In this document: in pieces, positions 27,036 through 37,607 of the stretch
How the letters are laid out: the number at the start of each line of letters is the position of its first letter
Position numbering within the stretch: position 1 is the first letter of the stretch
NCBI GenBank assembly: GCA_947331495.1
Contig: CAMZOI010000002.1
Coordinates: 124,001-188,000, forward strand
Reading direction: 5' to 3'
Length of the DNA: 64,000 nt
Source: Erythrobacteraceae bacterium Alg239-R51
GTDB taxonomy: Bacteria; Pseudomonadota; Alphaproteobacteria; Sphingomonadales; Sphingomonadaceae
Program-made: the position numbers and the translations under genes
The notes under the pieces: model-generated
What the model saw: the letters and a program-made list of their open reading frames with translations, nothing else
The model's database searches: none
Told to the model about the DNA's origin: nothing

Positions 27036-29388
27036 GCCGGCTTCCTTTGGAATTGGATGGATGGGGTCGCTTCCACATCTAACGGTCACCGGGCATGTTG
27101 GTGCCGCCGGACGGCGTCGGCTGGCGCTCGGCACCGCTGTCTACCTCGCCCTGACAGGTTCGGCGCTGGCTGCGCAGACTATCGATCCGGACGAACAGGA
27201 CGATAGCGCCGATACCGCCGCACTGCCGGTTCCCGCGCCGCCGGTCGATGTGGTTCTTCCCGAAGTCGAAACAGTCATCACCGAGGAAGAGTTCGAGGAC
27301 GCCGTCCCCGAGCTCGACCCGGCGGACGATCCGGAACTTGAAGGCCCGCTTGAATCCATCGAGGCGTTCGAACGGCGTATTGCCGCCGAACAGGGCGAGA
27401 GCGAACTGGTCGAGGGTGCGGAGGTTCCGCTGGGCGACCCGGCGCTGGCCGATGGCGATCCGGTCGAGGCCATCGGCGATGCGCCGATCCGCGATGCCGA
27501 ACTTGCCGCGCCCCTGCCGCCGCTGGAGACCTTCGACGCCGAGCCGGTCGAATTCGCCGAGGATGCCAGCGACGACGAAGTGGTCGAAGTCGCGTACGAT
27601 GTCGAGATCGACGGCCTGGAAGCAGCGGACGAGAAAACCGAGACCGACATTGCCGGCATGTTCAACGACCTGTCGGCGCTGCGCGAAGGAGATGGCGAGG
27701 CAACCAATATCGCGCAGGTTTCCGCACGTCTGACCGAAGACAGCGCCTTGCTCAAACGGATCCTCGCGTCCGAGGGGTGGTACGAGGCCACCGTGACGAC
27801 CCGTATCGACCGTTCCGAACAAGCGAGCGGACAGCCGCTGACCGCTGTGCTCCAGGTGGCGCCAGGGCAACGGTTCGTCTTTTCCGACATCGTAATCGAC
27901 GCCGGTCCGACCGAGCCGCCCGATCTCATTCGCGAAAACCTCGCGCTCGAAGTCGGCGAACCGATCATCGCCGAACGGGTGCAGGGCGCCGAGGCAAATG
28001 TCGCGGTGCGCCTGCCCGAAAAGGGCTATCCCTTTGCCGAAATCGGTCAGCGCGACATCCTGCTCGATCAGGACACAGGCGACGGGGTCTATACCCTGCC
28101 GGTCGACACCGGGCCGCGAACGCGTTTCGGCGGGATCGAGACAACCGGCGACCTCGCCTTCGACGCCGAGCATGTCGAGGTGCTGGCCCGGTTCGAGCGC
28201 GGCGAAATCTATGACAGTCGGGAGGTCGACGATCTGCGCCAGGCGCTGGTTGCGACGGGCCTGTTCAACACCGTTTCGGTCGTGCCGCAGCGCACCGGCG
28301 AAACAGCCGGGGAAGGCACCGAGTATGCGACCATCCTGGTCGAACAGGATGCCGGGCCACCGCGCACGATCGCGGGAAGCGCCGGCTACGGGACCGGACA
28401 GGGCTTCCGCATCGAGGGCAGCTGGACCCACCGCAATCTGTTCCCGCCCGAGGGGGCACTGATCGCCAATGCCGTCGCCGGAACCCAGGAACAGGGCGCG
28501 GGGCTGACATTCAGGCGGTCCAATGCGGGTCGGCGCGACCGCACCTTCCAGCTGCGCGCCGATGTGTTGCGTTCCGACTACGACGCCTACGAGGCGTTTA
28601 CCGGACAGCTTTCGGCGCTGATAAGTTACGATTCGACGCCTATCTGGCAGAAACCGTTCACCTATTCTTACGGCGCACGCCTGATCGGCACGAACGAGCA
28701 GGACTTCAATTTCGACCTTGGCGAACTCGATCGCCGGACCTTCTTTATCGGCGGGCTGATCGGACAGGTCGGTATCGATCGCACCGATAGCCTGCTGGAC
28801 CCCACCCAGGGCTTCAAGCTGACCGCGCTGGTCGAACCCGAAGGGTCGTTGCAGGACGGGTTCACGCCCTATGTCCGTTCACGGATCGACGGGTCCGCCT
28901 ATTTCCCGGCGACGGATTCGATCGTGTTGGCCGGACGCATAAGGGTCGGCACCATCCAGGGCATCGACCGTTTCGATCTGGCCCCTTCGCGTCGTTTCTA
29001 TGCCGGTGGCGGTGGTTCGGTGCGTGGCTTCGGATTCCAGGAACTTGGCCCCAAGGTCGAGTTGCCCAACCCCGATTTCGATCCGGACGATCCGGACGAG
29101 ACAGCGGATCCGACCATCTTCCGTCCGATCGGCGGCCGCAGCCTGAACGAGGCCGCTGCCGAAATACGTTACCGGTTCGGCAATTTCGGGGTCGTCGGCT
29201 TCGTCGATGCGGGCCAAGTGTACGAAGACACGGTGCCTGATTTCTCGGATATCCGGTTCGGTGCCGGAATAGGGGGCCGCTACTACACGAATTTCGGGCC
29301 GTTGCGTCTGGACGTGGCAATGCCGCTTGACCGTCAGCCGGGCGAAAGCAAGTTTGCCATCTACGTGTCGATCGGTCAGGCGTTCTGA
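27019..29388 (+). CDS. tamA: TamA, outer-membrane assembly factor (BamA/Omp85 family)
   Basis: The 789-aa protein has a signal peptide (about residues 33-51), POTRA domains (from about 190) and a C-terminal 16-stranded Omp85 barrel with the conserved RGF-type motif GGSVRGFGFQELGP and a terminal aromatic strand ending in GQAF. With TamB it inserts proteins and helps lipid transport across the envelope. Between signal peptide and POTRA there is an unusual acidic, proline-rich linker of about 130 residues. The ATG at 27019 has GGAGGG 5 nt upstream. tamB begins at its final base. Confidence 0.92.
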   Translation: MSLGAKPASFGIGWMGSLPHLTVTGHVGAAGRRRLALGTAVYLALTGSALAAQTIDPDEQDDSADTAALPVPAPPVDVVLPEVETVITEEEFEDAVPELDPADDPELEGPLESIEAFERRIAAEQGESELVEGAEVPLGDPALADGDPVEAIGDAPIRDAELAAPLPPLETFDAEPVEFAEDASDDEVVEVAYDVEIDGLEAADEKTETDIAGMFNDLSALREGDGEATNIAQVSARLTEDSALLKRILASEGWYEATVTTRIDRSEQASGQPLTAVLQVAPGQRFVFSDIVIDAGPTEPPDLIRENLALEVGEPIIAERVQGAEANVAVRLPEKGYPFAEIGQRDILLDQDTGDGVYTLPVDTGPRTRFGGIETTGDLAFDAEHVEVLARFERGEIYDSREVDDLRQALVATGLFNTVSVVPQRTGETAGEGTEYATILVEQDAGPPRTIAGSAGYGTGQGFRIEGSWTHRNLFPPEGALIANAVAGTQEQGAGLTFRRSNAGRRDRTFQLRADVLRSDYDAYEAFTGQLSALISYDSTPIWQKPFTYSYGARLIGTNEQDFNFDLGELDRRTFFIGGLIGQVGIDRTDSLLDPTQGFKLTALVEPEGSLQDGFTPYVRSRIDGSAYFPATDSIVLAGRIRVGTIQGIDRFDLAPSRRFYAGGGGSVRGFGFQELGPKVELPNPDFDPDDPDETADPTIFRPIGGRSLNEAAAEIRYRFGNFGVVGFVDAGQVYEDTVPDFSDIRFGAGIGGRYYTNFGPLRLDVAMPLDRQPGESKFAIYVSIGQAF

Positions 29389-32300
29389 TGGCCGAAGATA
29401 CCGCGATCGATCCCGTCGACGAACAGGCCCGGGCGCAGGAAAGCCCCTCCCACCGTGGTCGCACGGTTGCAAAGTGGATCGGCATCGTCCTTGGCGCGAT
29501 CGTCGTTCTGCTCGTCGCGGCGGTGCTGCTGCTCGATACCGGGCCCGGCAGGCGTTTCGTGGTCGACCAGATCGAAGCGCTGGAATTCGAAAACGGCATG
29601 GAAATCGGCATCGGCCGGATCGATGGATCGCTCTATGGCGAGATGGTACTTCACGATTTCGCCCTGTCCGATCCCCAGGGCGAATTCCTGACCTCGCCCG
29701 AACTGCGCGTGGACTGGCGACCATTTGCCTTCATAGACAATCACGTCGACATCCGCTCGCTCACCGCCGAGCGCATGACGTTGCAGCGTCTGCCCGAATT
29801 CGCCGAAACGCCGCCGACCGACGAACCGCTCCTGCCAGACCTCGACATCGATATCGGCGAGTTGCGGGTCGACCGCTTCGTCATCGAACCGCCGGTTACG
29901 GGGGAACGTCAGGTGGCCAGTCTGGCGGGCAATGTGAATATCGCCGACCGGCGAGCTCAGGCAAGCCTCGATGCGCGGACCATCGCCGGGCCGGGCCGCG
30001 CAGGCGGTGATCGCATTGCGCTCGATCTGGATGCGGTGCCAGAAGAAAACCGGCTTGCGCTCACGCTTGATCTCGACGCGCCCGATGACGGGGTCATTGC
30101 TGCGCTAACGGGACTCGGTGAACCGTTGCGCGTTAGACTGCGCGGCGCGGGCGACTGGGCGAAATGGGACGGGCAACTGGCCGCCAATTTGGACGGTTCG
30201 GAATTTGCGCGGCTCGATGTCGGCGCACGCGACGGCACTTTCACCGTGAACGGACCGACGCGCGTTGCCCGGCTGTTCGAAGGCCCCACGGCGGCACTGC
30301 TGGGCCCGGTCCTCGACCTTGACCTGACCGCCGCGCTCGACGAGCGGCGGGTCGATCTGTCCGGCGGAGTTTCGAGCGATGCCCTGCGATTGAACACGAA
30401 TGGCGTGGTCGATCTGAGCGACAACACATTCGACGATTTGCGACTGGGCTTCGTTCTCCTCCAGCCGTCCGTTCTGGCCGAGAACCTTTCCGGTAGCGGC
30501 CTGCGCGGCCAATTGCTGCTGGATGGCGAGTTCGCAACGCCTGACGTGCAGTACTCACTAAACGCAAACCGCCTGGTTGTGAACGATATCGGGTTGCAGG
30601 ATTTCGCAGCCAGCGGTGCTGCGCAAGTGAATGCGGACCGCATTCTTATTCCGGTGGACGCCAGCGCGGCCCGGATTACTGGCCTCGACACGGTAGCCGG
30701 CGGGCTACTGGCGAACGTCCGGCTCGACGGCGATATCGCAATCGAAGGCCCGCGTATCCTTTCGGATAACATGCGCGTTCGCTCGGACCGGATCGACGCC
30801 GAAGTGATCCTGCTCGCCGACATGTCGACCGGTCTCTACACCGGCGCTATCGATGGGCGGATCGACAATTACCGGCTCGAAAGCGTCGGAATTTTCAATA
30901 TCGAAACCGATATCGATTTGCAGAGCGAGGATTCCGGCTTCGCACTTGCAGGCTCTGTCCGGGCGCGTTCGACCAGCCTGTTCAACGAGAGTGTTCGCGA
31001 CTTTCTTGGCGGCAACGCGGTTGCCTCTGCCTATGTACGTTATGGTGGCGACGGGATCGCCCGGTTCCGTAACCTACGGCTCTCCTCGCCCATGGTGCGG
31101 ATCACCGGCGGGTCCGGCAGCTACGCGCCGGACGGGACGCTTGCGTTCAACGCGGATGGTATGACCGACCAGTACGGTGCTGTAGGCGTTCGGCTGGCAG
31201 GGATGATCAGCGATCCTCGCGCATCGATTACCATCGAACGCCCCGATTTCGGGATCGGGCTGGCCAATGTGCGCGCAGACATTACCGGGGCACGCAATGG
31301 TTATCGCCTCGATGCCACCGCCGATACCGATTACGGGCCGCTGACAGCCGATGTCGTGCTGGGCACCGGAGAACAGCTTACGCTCGACATCAACAGCGCC
31401 AATCTGGCCGGGATCGATTTTGCAGGCTCGCTGCGCCAGACGCCCGCGGGACCATTTGCCGGGCGCCTGACCGCCGACGGGCAGGGCATCGGCGGCGTGG
31501 TGCGGCTCGACGCAGAAGGGCAGTATCAGGAAGCCCTGGTCAATCTGCGGGCGCGCAACACCAATCTTCCTGGTCCGATGCCGGTATCGATCGGTTCGGC
31601 GATCATCGATGCCCGTATCGTGCTTTACGATACGCCTTATGTCGTTGCCGACGCGCAGGTTGCGCAGGCCCGGTGGGGAGGTCTCGATCTGACCGCGGCG
31701 CGGGCGAAGATAGACTATCGCGATGGTCGCGGTCAGGCCAAGCTCCTCGCCGAGGGCGTCAGCGGCGTGCCGTTCCGCATCGCTGCGAATGCAAACCTCC
31801 AGCCGGACCTGTGGCGGGCTGCCCTGCGCGGGCGGGTGCGCGGTATCGAGTTTCGCACCACCAGCCCGGCGCGGATCATTCCCGGCGAGGGCACTTACGA
31901 ATTGATGCCGACTCGCATCGATTTCGGACAGGGCAATATCCGCCTTGCAGGAACCTATGGTGACGGCATCAGGCTCCAGAGCAGGCTCGAGGCGGTGGAC
32001 GTGGCGCTGATGAACGCCTTCGTGCCTGGCCTAGGTGTGGGCGGCCGGGCCAGCGGAAGCCTGGACTTCGCGCAGGCCAGTCCGACCGCGTTTCCACGCG
32101 CCGACGCTCGCCTGAAAATCGATAATTTCACGCGTACGACCGCCGTGTCGGTCAGCCAGCCTCTCGACATCAATTTCGTCGGCAAGCTGCTCGCCGACGG
32201 CGGCGAAGCCCGGGCCGTCATGCGCCGGCGCGGCAGCGTGATCGGGCGCATGGTCGCTTCCCTGCGCCCGCTTCCGCCCGGCTCAGGCAGCTGGACGACG

Positions 32301-33623
32301 CGCCTGATGGCGGCCCCGCTGTCCGGCGGGATCCGCTATAACGGGCCTGCCGACACCCTCTTCTCCTTTGCGGGCCAACCCGACCAGCGCCTGTCGGGTT
32401 CGATCGGCGTGGCAGCTGATTTCTCCGGTCGGGTGCAGGAGCCGCAGCTTTCCGGGATCGTCAGGGCGAACAGCCTGACATATGAAAACCAGACCTACGG
32501 TACGCGGCTTTCCAACATGACCGTGCGGGGCCGCTTCTCGGGCGACCGGCTCGAACTCCAGCAGCTTCAGGCTACCGCCGGAGACGGTACGGTAAGCGCT
32601 CAGGGGTTCGTCAGCCTCGCATCCGATCGCGGCTACCCGATGGATCTGGAAGTAACGCTTGACGATGCCCGTCTGGCGCGCAGCGACGCCCTGTCAGCGA
32701 CCGCGAGCGGCACTCTGCAACTGACGAAGGCGGCAGGCCAGAGTGCGCTGCTGTCGGGGCAGTTGCGCTTGCCTGAAACGCGGTACGAGATCATTACGCA
32801 GGGTGCGGCCGAAGTGCCCGAACTGACCGGCGTGCGCTTCAAGCCGCCGAAGGGTCCGCAGCGCATCACCGGTAGTGAACCGGCGGAGCCTTCGCCCGGC
32901 ATCTTCGACCTGTTGCGGCTGGACGTCTCGATCGATGCGTCCGAAGAACTTTATGTTTCCGGCATGGGTCTGGAGAGCGAATGGTCGGCCGACCTCAATC
33001 TGGCAGGGACGAGCACGGCTCCGCGCTTGTCCGGCAGCGTCGAACTTATCCGTGGTACGCTGGGCTTTGCCGGGCGGTCGTTCGAACTTACCGAAGGCCG
33101 GGTCCGGTTCACCGGAGGCGCGCAGATCGATCCGGTGATCACGCTGGTGGCGACCGAGGATATCGAGGACGTGACGGTGAGCGTGAACGTATCCGGTCGC
33201 GCAATGGACCCGCAGATCGCCTTTTCCAGCGTTCCCGGTCTGCCGCAAGACGAGATTCTCTCGCGCATCCTGTTCGGCAGTTCGATCGGCAATTTGTCGA
33301 CTTTGCAGGCGGTTCAGCTGGCCGCATCGCTCAACTCGCTGCGGGGATCCGGCGGCGGGCTCAATCCACTGGGCAAATTGCGGTCCGCAGCCGGCGTTGA
33401 CCGTTTGCGCATTCTTGGCGGCGACGAGACCGAGGGGCGCGGCACAGCGCTGGCCGTGGGGCAGTACATTACCGACGACATCTATGTGGAGTTCATCACA
33501 GACGCGCGCGGTTTCACGGCAACCCAGCTCGAGATCAGCCTGACCCCGGCCCTCTCCATCCTCAGCCAGGCCGGTGGATCGGGCAGCACAAATGTCAATG
33601 TCCGGTACCGGAAGAACTATTGA
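29388..33623 (+). CDS. tamB: TamB, translocation and assembly module subunit
   Basis: This 1411-aa AsmA-like protein has one N-terminal membrane anchor (VLGAIVVLLVAAVLLLDTG, about 31-49), a very long repetitive beta-strand region that in TamB forms a hydrophobic groove spanning the periplasm, and a C-terminal DUF490 domain (ISRILFGSSIGNLSTLQAVQLA and the terminal SGSTNVNVRYRKNY). It works with TamA in outer-membrane biogenesis and probably phospholipid transport. Start and tamA stop overlap by one base, so the pair is cotranslated. Confidence 0.94.
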   Translation: MAEDTAIDPVDEQARAQESPSHRGRTVAKWIGIVLGAIVVLLVAAVLLLDTGPGRRFVVDQIEALEFENGMEIGIGRIDGSLYGEMVLHDFALSDPQGEFLTSPELRVDWRPFAFIDNHVDIRSLTAERMTLQRLPEFAETPPTDEPLLPDLDIDIGELRVDRFVIEPPVTGERQVASLAGNVNIADRRAQASLDARTIAGPGRAGGDRIALDLDAVPEENRLALTLDLDAPDDGVIAALTGLGEPLRVRLRGAGDWAKWDGQLAANLDGSEFARLDVGARDGTFTVNGPTRVARLFEGPTAALLGPVLDLDLTAALDERRVDLSGGVSSDALRLNTNGVVDLSDNTFDDLRLGFVLLQPSVLAENLSGSGLRGQLLLDGEFATPDVQYSLNANRLVVNDIGLQDFAASGAAQVNADRILIPVDASAARITGLDTVAGGLLANVRLDGDIAIEGPRILSDNMRVRSDRIDAEVILLADMSTGLYTGAIDGRIDNYRLESVGIFNIETDIDLQSEDSGFALAGSVRARSTSLFNESVRDFLGGNAVASAYVRYGGDGIARFRNLRLSSPMVRITGGSGSYAPDGTLAFNADGMTDQYGAVGVRLAGMISDPRASITIERPDFGIGLANVRADITGARNGYRLDATADTDYGPLTADVVLGTGEQLTLDINSANLAGIDFAGSLRQTPAGPFAGRLTADGQGIGGVVRLDAEGQYQEALVNLRARNTNLPGPMPVSIGSAIIDARIVLYDTPYVVADAQVAQARWGGLDLTAARAKIDYRDGRGQAKLLAEGVSGVPFRIAANANLQPDLWRAALRGRVRGIEFRTTSPARIIPGEGTYELMPTRIDFGQGNIRLAGTYGDGIRLQSRLEAVDVALMNAFVPGLGVGGRASGSLDFAQASPTAFPRADARLKIDNFTRTTAVSVSQPLDINFVGKLLADGGEARAVMRRRGSVIGRMVASLRPLPPGSGSWTTRLMAAPLSGGIRYNGPADTLFSFAGQPDQRLSGSIGVAADFSGRVQEPQLSGIVRANSLTYENQTYGTRLSNMTVRGRFSGDRLELQQLQATAGDGTVSAQGFVSLASDRGYPMDLEVTLDDARLARSDALSATASGTLQLTKAAGQSALLSGQLRLPETRYEIITQGAAEVPELTGVRFKPPKGPQRITGSEPAEPSPGIFDLLRLDVSIDASEELYVSGMGLESEWSADLNLAGTSTAPRLSGSVELIRGTLGFAGRSFELTEGRVRFTGGAQIDPVITLVATEDIEDVTVSVNVSGRAMDPQIAFSSVPGLPQDEILSRILFGSSIGNLSTLQAVQLAASLNSLRGSGGGLNPLGKLRSAAGVDRLRILGGDETEGRGTALAVGQYITDDIYVEFITDARGFTATQLEISLTPALSILSQAGGSGSTNVNVRYRKNY

Positions 33624-33832
33624 TGAGGGGCAGCGCGCTTTTGCTCTTGTTCGCAAGCGTTGCGCTGGCATCCTGCAAGTCGGAACCGACGTTCGACGAG
33701 CGTTACGAGGCCGCGCAGAAGGAAATCCGCGAAACCGCCGAGGGCATCGACAAGGAACTCGAACAATCCCCGGACGCGTCCCAGACCACACAGGAAGGGG
33801 CCGTGCAGGACAAGCCATCACCGCGTAAGTGA
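33623..33832 (+). CDS. Small lipoprotein of unknown function
   Basis: This 69-aa protein has a lipoprotein signal with lipobox LASC (Cys 18) and a short, charged, helix-forming mature part (YEAAQKEIRETAEGIDKELE), likely a coiled coil. It begins within the tamB stop (TGATG) and so is cotranscribed with tamA-tamB; small periplasmic partners of envelope machines often look like this. No family is recognised. The 270 bp that follow contain no gene and probably hold the promoter of the glycan cluster. Confidence 0.75.
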   Translation: MRGSALLLLFASVALASCKSEPTFDERYEAAQKEIRETAEGIDKELEQSPDASQTTQEGAVQDKPSPRK

Positions 33833-34103
33833 GATTCGGGCTATGGCGGGTCTTTCGCGGGACAGAAACCGTGGTCGCTGCCGCTCTAGAAGACTACCCG
33901 GAAGCCTTAGGGCGGGAACGCAAGCCCTTCAGCCTTGCATCGGGTTGTAAGATAACGCTAACGGTCTGACCGACGCCGATACAACAAAAGGCAGCCGCCT
34001 CGTTTCGCACGGTTGTAGCGCGGCGGTGCCAGCAAGGTTTGCGCGGCAATCCGCGAACGCGAACCCGACACTCAAAGGTTTAACAAGAGTTCGATAATCT
34101 CGT

Positions 34104-35057
34104 ATGCTGTCAAAAACGTATCCGCGCATCTGCGTGACCGGCGGGGCGGGTTTCATCGGCTCTCATCTGTGCCGACGCCTTATTGCCGAAGGCGTCGAGG
34201 TCCTTTGCGTGGACAATTACTATACCGGGGCCAGATCGAACATCGTCGATCTGATCGGCAATCCGCTGTTCGAGGTCCTGCGCCATGATATCACGATGCC
34301 CTTGTTCATCGAAACGGACGCGATCTTCAATCTCGCCTGCCCCGCATCTCCGATCCATTACCAGTACGACCCGGTGCAGACGACCAGGGTTTCGGTCGAT
34401 GGTTCGATCAACGTGCTCGGCCTGGCGCGGCGGACGGGGGCCCGGGTGCTTCAGGCATCGACATCCGAGGTTTACGGCGACCCCGCCGTTCATCCACAAC
34501 CCGAAACCTATCTCGGCAATGTGAACCCGATCGGTATCCGGGCATGCTACGATGAGGGCAAGCGCTGCGCCGAAACGCTGTTTTTCGATTATCACCGCCA
34601 GTACGGCACATCGATCAAGGTGGCCCGGATTTTCAACACGTTCGGACCGCACATGCAGCCGAATGATGGGCGGGTCGTTTCCAATTTTATCGTTCAGGCG
34701 CTGCGTGGCGAGCCGATCACGCTTCATGGCGACGGGTCGCAAACGCGCAGCTTTGCCTATGTCGACGATATCGTGGATGGACTGATCCGGCTGATGCTGT
34801 CCGATGAGGGATTCACTGGCCCGGTCAATCTTGGCAACCCGACCGAAATATCGATGCGTATACTGGCAGAGACGATCGTCGATATCGTCGGCTCGTCCTC
34901 GGAACTGGTTTTCCGCCCGCTTCCCCAGGATGATCCCCGGCGTCGCTGCCCAGATATCGCTTTGGCCGAACAGGCGCTGCAATGGAAGCCCACCGTGACG
35001 GTTCGAGACGGGCTCGAGCGGACAGTCGCCTATTTTTCAAAAACGCTGGCTGCCTGA
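34104..35057 (+). CDS. UDP-glucuronate decarboxylase-like SDR enzyme (UDP-xylose synthase)
   Basis: The 317-aa extended SDR protein has the NAD motif [10 protein letters not shown], the catalytic YDEGKR (Tyr/Lys) and the family-specific [37 protein letters not shown] and [11 protein letters not shown]. These match bacterial UDP-glucuronic acid decarboxylases, which make UDP-xylose for polysaccharides. It opens the glycan cluster, consistent with pentose supply to an exopolysaccharide. The downstream glycosyltransferase starts 2 nt after its stop. Confidence 0.9.
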   Translation: MLSKTYPRICVTGGAGFIGSHLCRRLIAEGVEVLCVDNYYTGARSNIVDLIGNPLFEVLRHDITMPLFIETDAIFNLACPASPIHYQYDPVQTTRVSVDGSINVLGLARRTGARVLQASTSEVYGDPAVHPQPETYLGNVNPIGIRACYDEGKRCAETLFFDYHRQYGTSIKVARIFNTFGPHMQPNDGRVVSNFIVQALRGEPITLHGDGSQTRSFAYVDDIVDGLIRLMLSDEGFTGPVNLGNPTEISMRILAETIVDIVGSSSELVFRPLPQDDPRRRCPDIALAEQALQWKPTVTVRDGLERTVAYFSKTLAA

Positions 35058-35059
35058 GA

Positions 35060-36055
35060 ATGTTCGACGTCATCGTTCCTGCTTTCAATGCGGCGGATAC
35101 CCTTGAGGCTTGCCTTCACGGGTTGCTGCAGGCGGACGTCGACAAAAGCCGGATCATTGTGTGCGACGACGGATCCGACGACAATACGGTGCAGATCGCG
35201 CGGTCGATGTCGGTACGGGTCATCGTATGCAATCAGCGCACGGGCGCAGCCGCGGCCAGGAACCGCGGTATTTCCGCCTCGCAGGCCGAAACAGTGGTGT
35301 TCGTAGATTCCGATGTGGTCGTTGCGCCAGACGCGATAACGCGGCTGCATGCACTCCTGGAAAGATCTCCCACGGCCTCGGCGGTTTTCGGAGCCTATGA
35401 CGATGCGCCTACCGACCCGCATATCGTCAGCCGCTACCGCAACCTGCTGCATCATTATACGCATCTAGAAGGCGCAGGTGTCGCCCACACGTTCTGGACC
35501 GGGCTCGGTGCGGTGCGGCGCGCCGCAGCCATCAGCATCGGCGGTTTCGACGAGACCCTGCAGGCGATGGAGGATGTCGATTTCGGCATGCGGCTCAGCC
35601 GCGCCGGGCATGAGATCATTCTCGAGCCTGATATTCAGGGCAAACACCTCAAGCGCTGGAAGTTCTGGTCAATGATCAGGACAGATATCCTTCACCGAGC
35701 CCTGCCGTGGTCGCGCCTGTTGTTGCGAGGTGGCACGGTAGAGGACGAACTCAACCTCAAGGTCCGTCACCGGCTTGGCGTGTTCTTTTCGTGTCTGGGT
35801 TGCGCACTCATGCTGTTTGGGCTCGCCGCGCCGGTTTTCCTCCTTCTTGGTCTTGGCTGTTTTGCTCTGTCGCTCTGGCAGAATATCGACTTCTACAAAT
35901 ATCTGGCTCGCAAGAAGGGCATTGCCTTCGCGGTGGCAACCGCGCCTTTCCAGATCATCTATTATCTATGCGCTGCGATCGGCTTGTCCCTGGCCATTGT
36001 CGAGGCCCTGTTTGTCAGACGATCGGCACGCGCTGCCGCTACCAGGAAGTTCTAA
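35060..36055 (+). CDS. Family 2 glycosyltransferase with C-terminal membrane segments
   Basis: The 331-aa protein begins with the GT-A nucleotide-binding fold (DVIVPAFNAADTLEACL, DDGSDDNT, ARNRGI, and the metal-binding FVDSDV) followed by GGFDETLQAMEDVDFGMRL. Two or three hydrophobic segments at about 240-320 anchor it in the inner membrane, so it probably transfers a sugar to a lipid-linked acceptor. Donor and acceptor are unknown. It is tightly packed between the UDP-glucuronate decarboxylase and the flavoprotein genes. Confidence 0.88.
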   Translation: MFDVIVPAFNAADTLEACLHGLLQADVDKSRIIVCDDGSDDNTVQIARSMSVRVIVCNQRTGAAAARNRGISASQAETVVFVDSDVVVAPDAITRLHALLERSPTASAVFGAYDDAPTDPHIVSRYRNLLHHYTHLEGAGVAHTFWTGLGAVRRAAAISIGGFDETLQAMEDVDFGMRLSRAGHEIILEPDIQGKHLKRWKFWSMIRTDILHRALPWSRLLLRGGTVEDELNLKVRHRLGVFFSCLGCALMLFGLAAPVFLLLGLGCFALSLWQNIDFYKYLARKKGIAFAVATAPFQIIYYLCAAIGLSLAIVEALFVRRSARAAATRKF

Positions 36056-37545
36056 TGACGCAATCCGTGCAACAATCGTCGAAAAATACGGAGAGCAGAC
36101 CCGTCGTGATCGGGGCCGGCCCTGCCGGCCTCACCGCTGCCGACGCGCTTGTCGAACGTGGCATCACCCCGATCGTGTTCGAAGCCGACAAGATCGTCGG
36201 CGGCATCGCGCGGACCGAGGAATACAAGGGCTACCATTTCGACATGGGGGGCCATCGCTTCTTTTCGAAATCGGCGCGGGTCAATGCATTGTGGCGGAAA
36301 TGGATGGGCGATGACATGCAAACCCGCGAGCGGTTATCGCGGATTTTCTACGAGGGGAAATATTTCCACTATCCCCTCAAACCGTTCAACGCGCTGCGCG
36401 GGCTCGGCCTCATCGAATCTGCGAAAGTCGGCGCAAGCTACAGTCGCTGGACGCTGTTCCCTTCGAAAAAGGAAGACACCTTCGAAGATTGGGTGACCAA
36501 CCGCTTCGGCCGGCGGCTGTTTCGCACCTTCTTCAAATCCTATACCGAAAAGGTCTGGGGTATTCCCACCGATCAGCTCGCCGCCGAGTGGGCGGCACAG
36601 CGGATCAAGAACCTCTCGCTGCGCTCGGCAATCGCCTCGGCGTTCATCAAGCCCAAGCAAACCATCACCAGTCTGATCGAACAGTTCCTCTACCCGCCGC
36701 GCGGCCCCGGGCAGATGTGGCGGACCGTCAAGTCGCGCGTCGAAGCAGGCGGCGGGTCGGTTCATCTCGAAAGTCCGATTGTAGGGATCGAACGGGATGG
36801 ATTTCGTGTCTTGGCGGTCAAAGTTCGTCGGCCGGACGGTCAAATAGTCCGTCAGCCCACCGATAGGGTGATCGCGTCCTTGCCCCTGAAGCAGGCGATC
36901 GAATGCATGGATCCCGCGCCCCCTGCCGATGTGCTCGCGGCGGCGAAGGACCTCAAATATCGCGACTTTCTCACCGTGTGCCTTATCGTCAAGCGCGAGC
37001 AGCTGTTTCCTGACAACTGGATCTACATCCACGATCCGCATGTCGAAGTCGGCAGGATCCAGAATTTCGGCAACTGGAGCCCGGACATGGTGCCCGCCAA
37101 GGGCATGTCGAGCTTGGGAATGGAATATTTCTGCAATGAAGGTGATGATTTGTGGACTTCGGCAGATGCGGACCTGATTGCCCAGGCTACCGGGGAATTG
37201 CGCAAGATCGGACTGGTCGAAAAGGGCGATGTGGTGGACGGGTGTGTGTTTCGAGTGCCCAAGTCCTATCCGGTCTATGATTCCACCTACAAGCAATCGC
37301 TAAAGACCTTGCAGGGATATCTGGACCAGTTTGAAAATTTCGTGATGATCGGTCGCAACGGCCTGCACCGCTACAACAACCAGGATCACGCGATGCTGAC
37401 CGGGCTGTTCGCGGTTGAAAACCTCTATGACGATGCCGGGCACGATATCTGGTCGGTAAACGCGGAACAGGAATATCATGAGGAAACCGATCATTCGGAA
37501 AAAACGTCTCAGTCCGCCGATGAAGGGACCCGGGACGCTGCCTAG
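36055..37545 (+). CDS. FAD-dependent oxidoreductase (UDP-galactopyranose mutase / phytoene desaturase-like)
   Basis: The 496-aa flavoprotein has an N-terminal Rossmann site (VVIGAGPAGLTAADAL), the FAD loop GGIARTEEYKGYHFDMGGHRFF, and SYTEKVWGIP. The C-terminal FAD-contact region includes GRNGLHRYNNQDHAM. Such proteins, often labelled protoporphyrinogen oxidase-like, recur in polysaccharide loci, where they may isomerise or oxidise a nucleotide sugar or lipid carrier. ATG 36055 overlaps the previous stop by one base. The exact reaction is unknown. Confidence 0.85.
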   Translation: MTQSVQQSSKNTESRPVVIGAGPAGLTAADALVERGITPIVFEADKIVGGIARTEEYKGYHFDMGGHRFFSKSARVNALWRKWMGDDMQTRERLSRIFYEGKYFHYPLKPFNALRGLGLIESAKVGASYSRWTLFPSKKEDTFEDWVTNRFGRRLFRTFFKSYTEKVWGIPTDQLAAEWAAQRIKNLSLRSAIASAFIKPKQTITSLIEQFLYPPRGPGQMWRTVKSRVEAGGGSVHLESPIVGIERDGFRVLAVKVRRPDGQIVRQPTDRVIASLPLKQAIECMDPAPPADVLAAAKDLKYRDFLTVCLIVKREQLFPDNWIYIHDPHVEVGRIQNFGNWSPDMVPAKGMSSLGMEYFCNEGDDLWTSADADLIAQATGELRKIGLVEKGDVVDGCVFRVPKSYPVYDSTYKQSLKTLQGYLDQFENFVMIGRNGLHRYNNQDHAMLTGLFAVENLYDDAGHDIWSVNAEQEYHEETDHSEKTSQSADEGTRDAA

Positions 37546-37607
37546 CCTGCATCCTGTCAAAACCAGGCAAACTGACTGAACGCGCGTTTTCGGAGACAAG
37601 TGACCTT

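Noticed and set aside
33833-34103. Small open frames in the gap before the glycan cluster
   Set aside because: None has a ribosome site or protein-like composition; the gap more likely holds the cluster promoter, though no clear consensus was identified.
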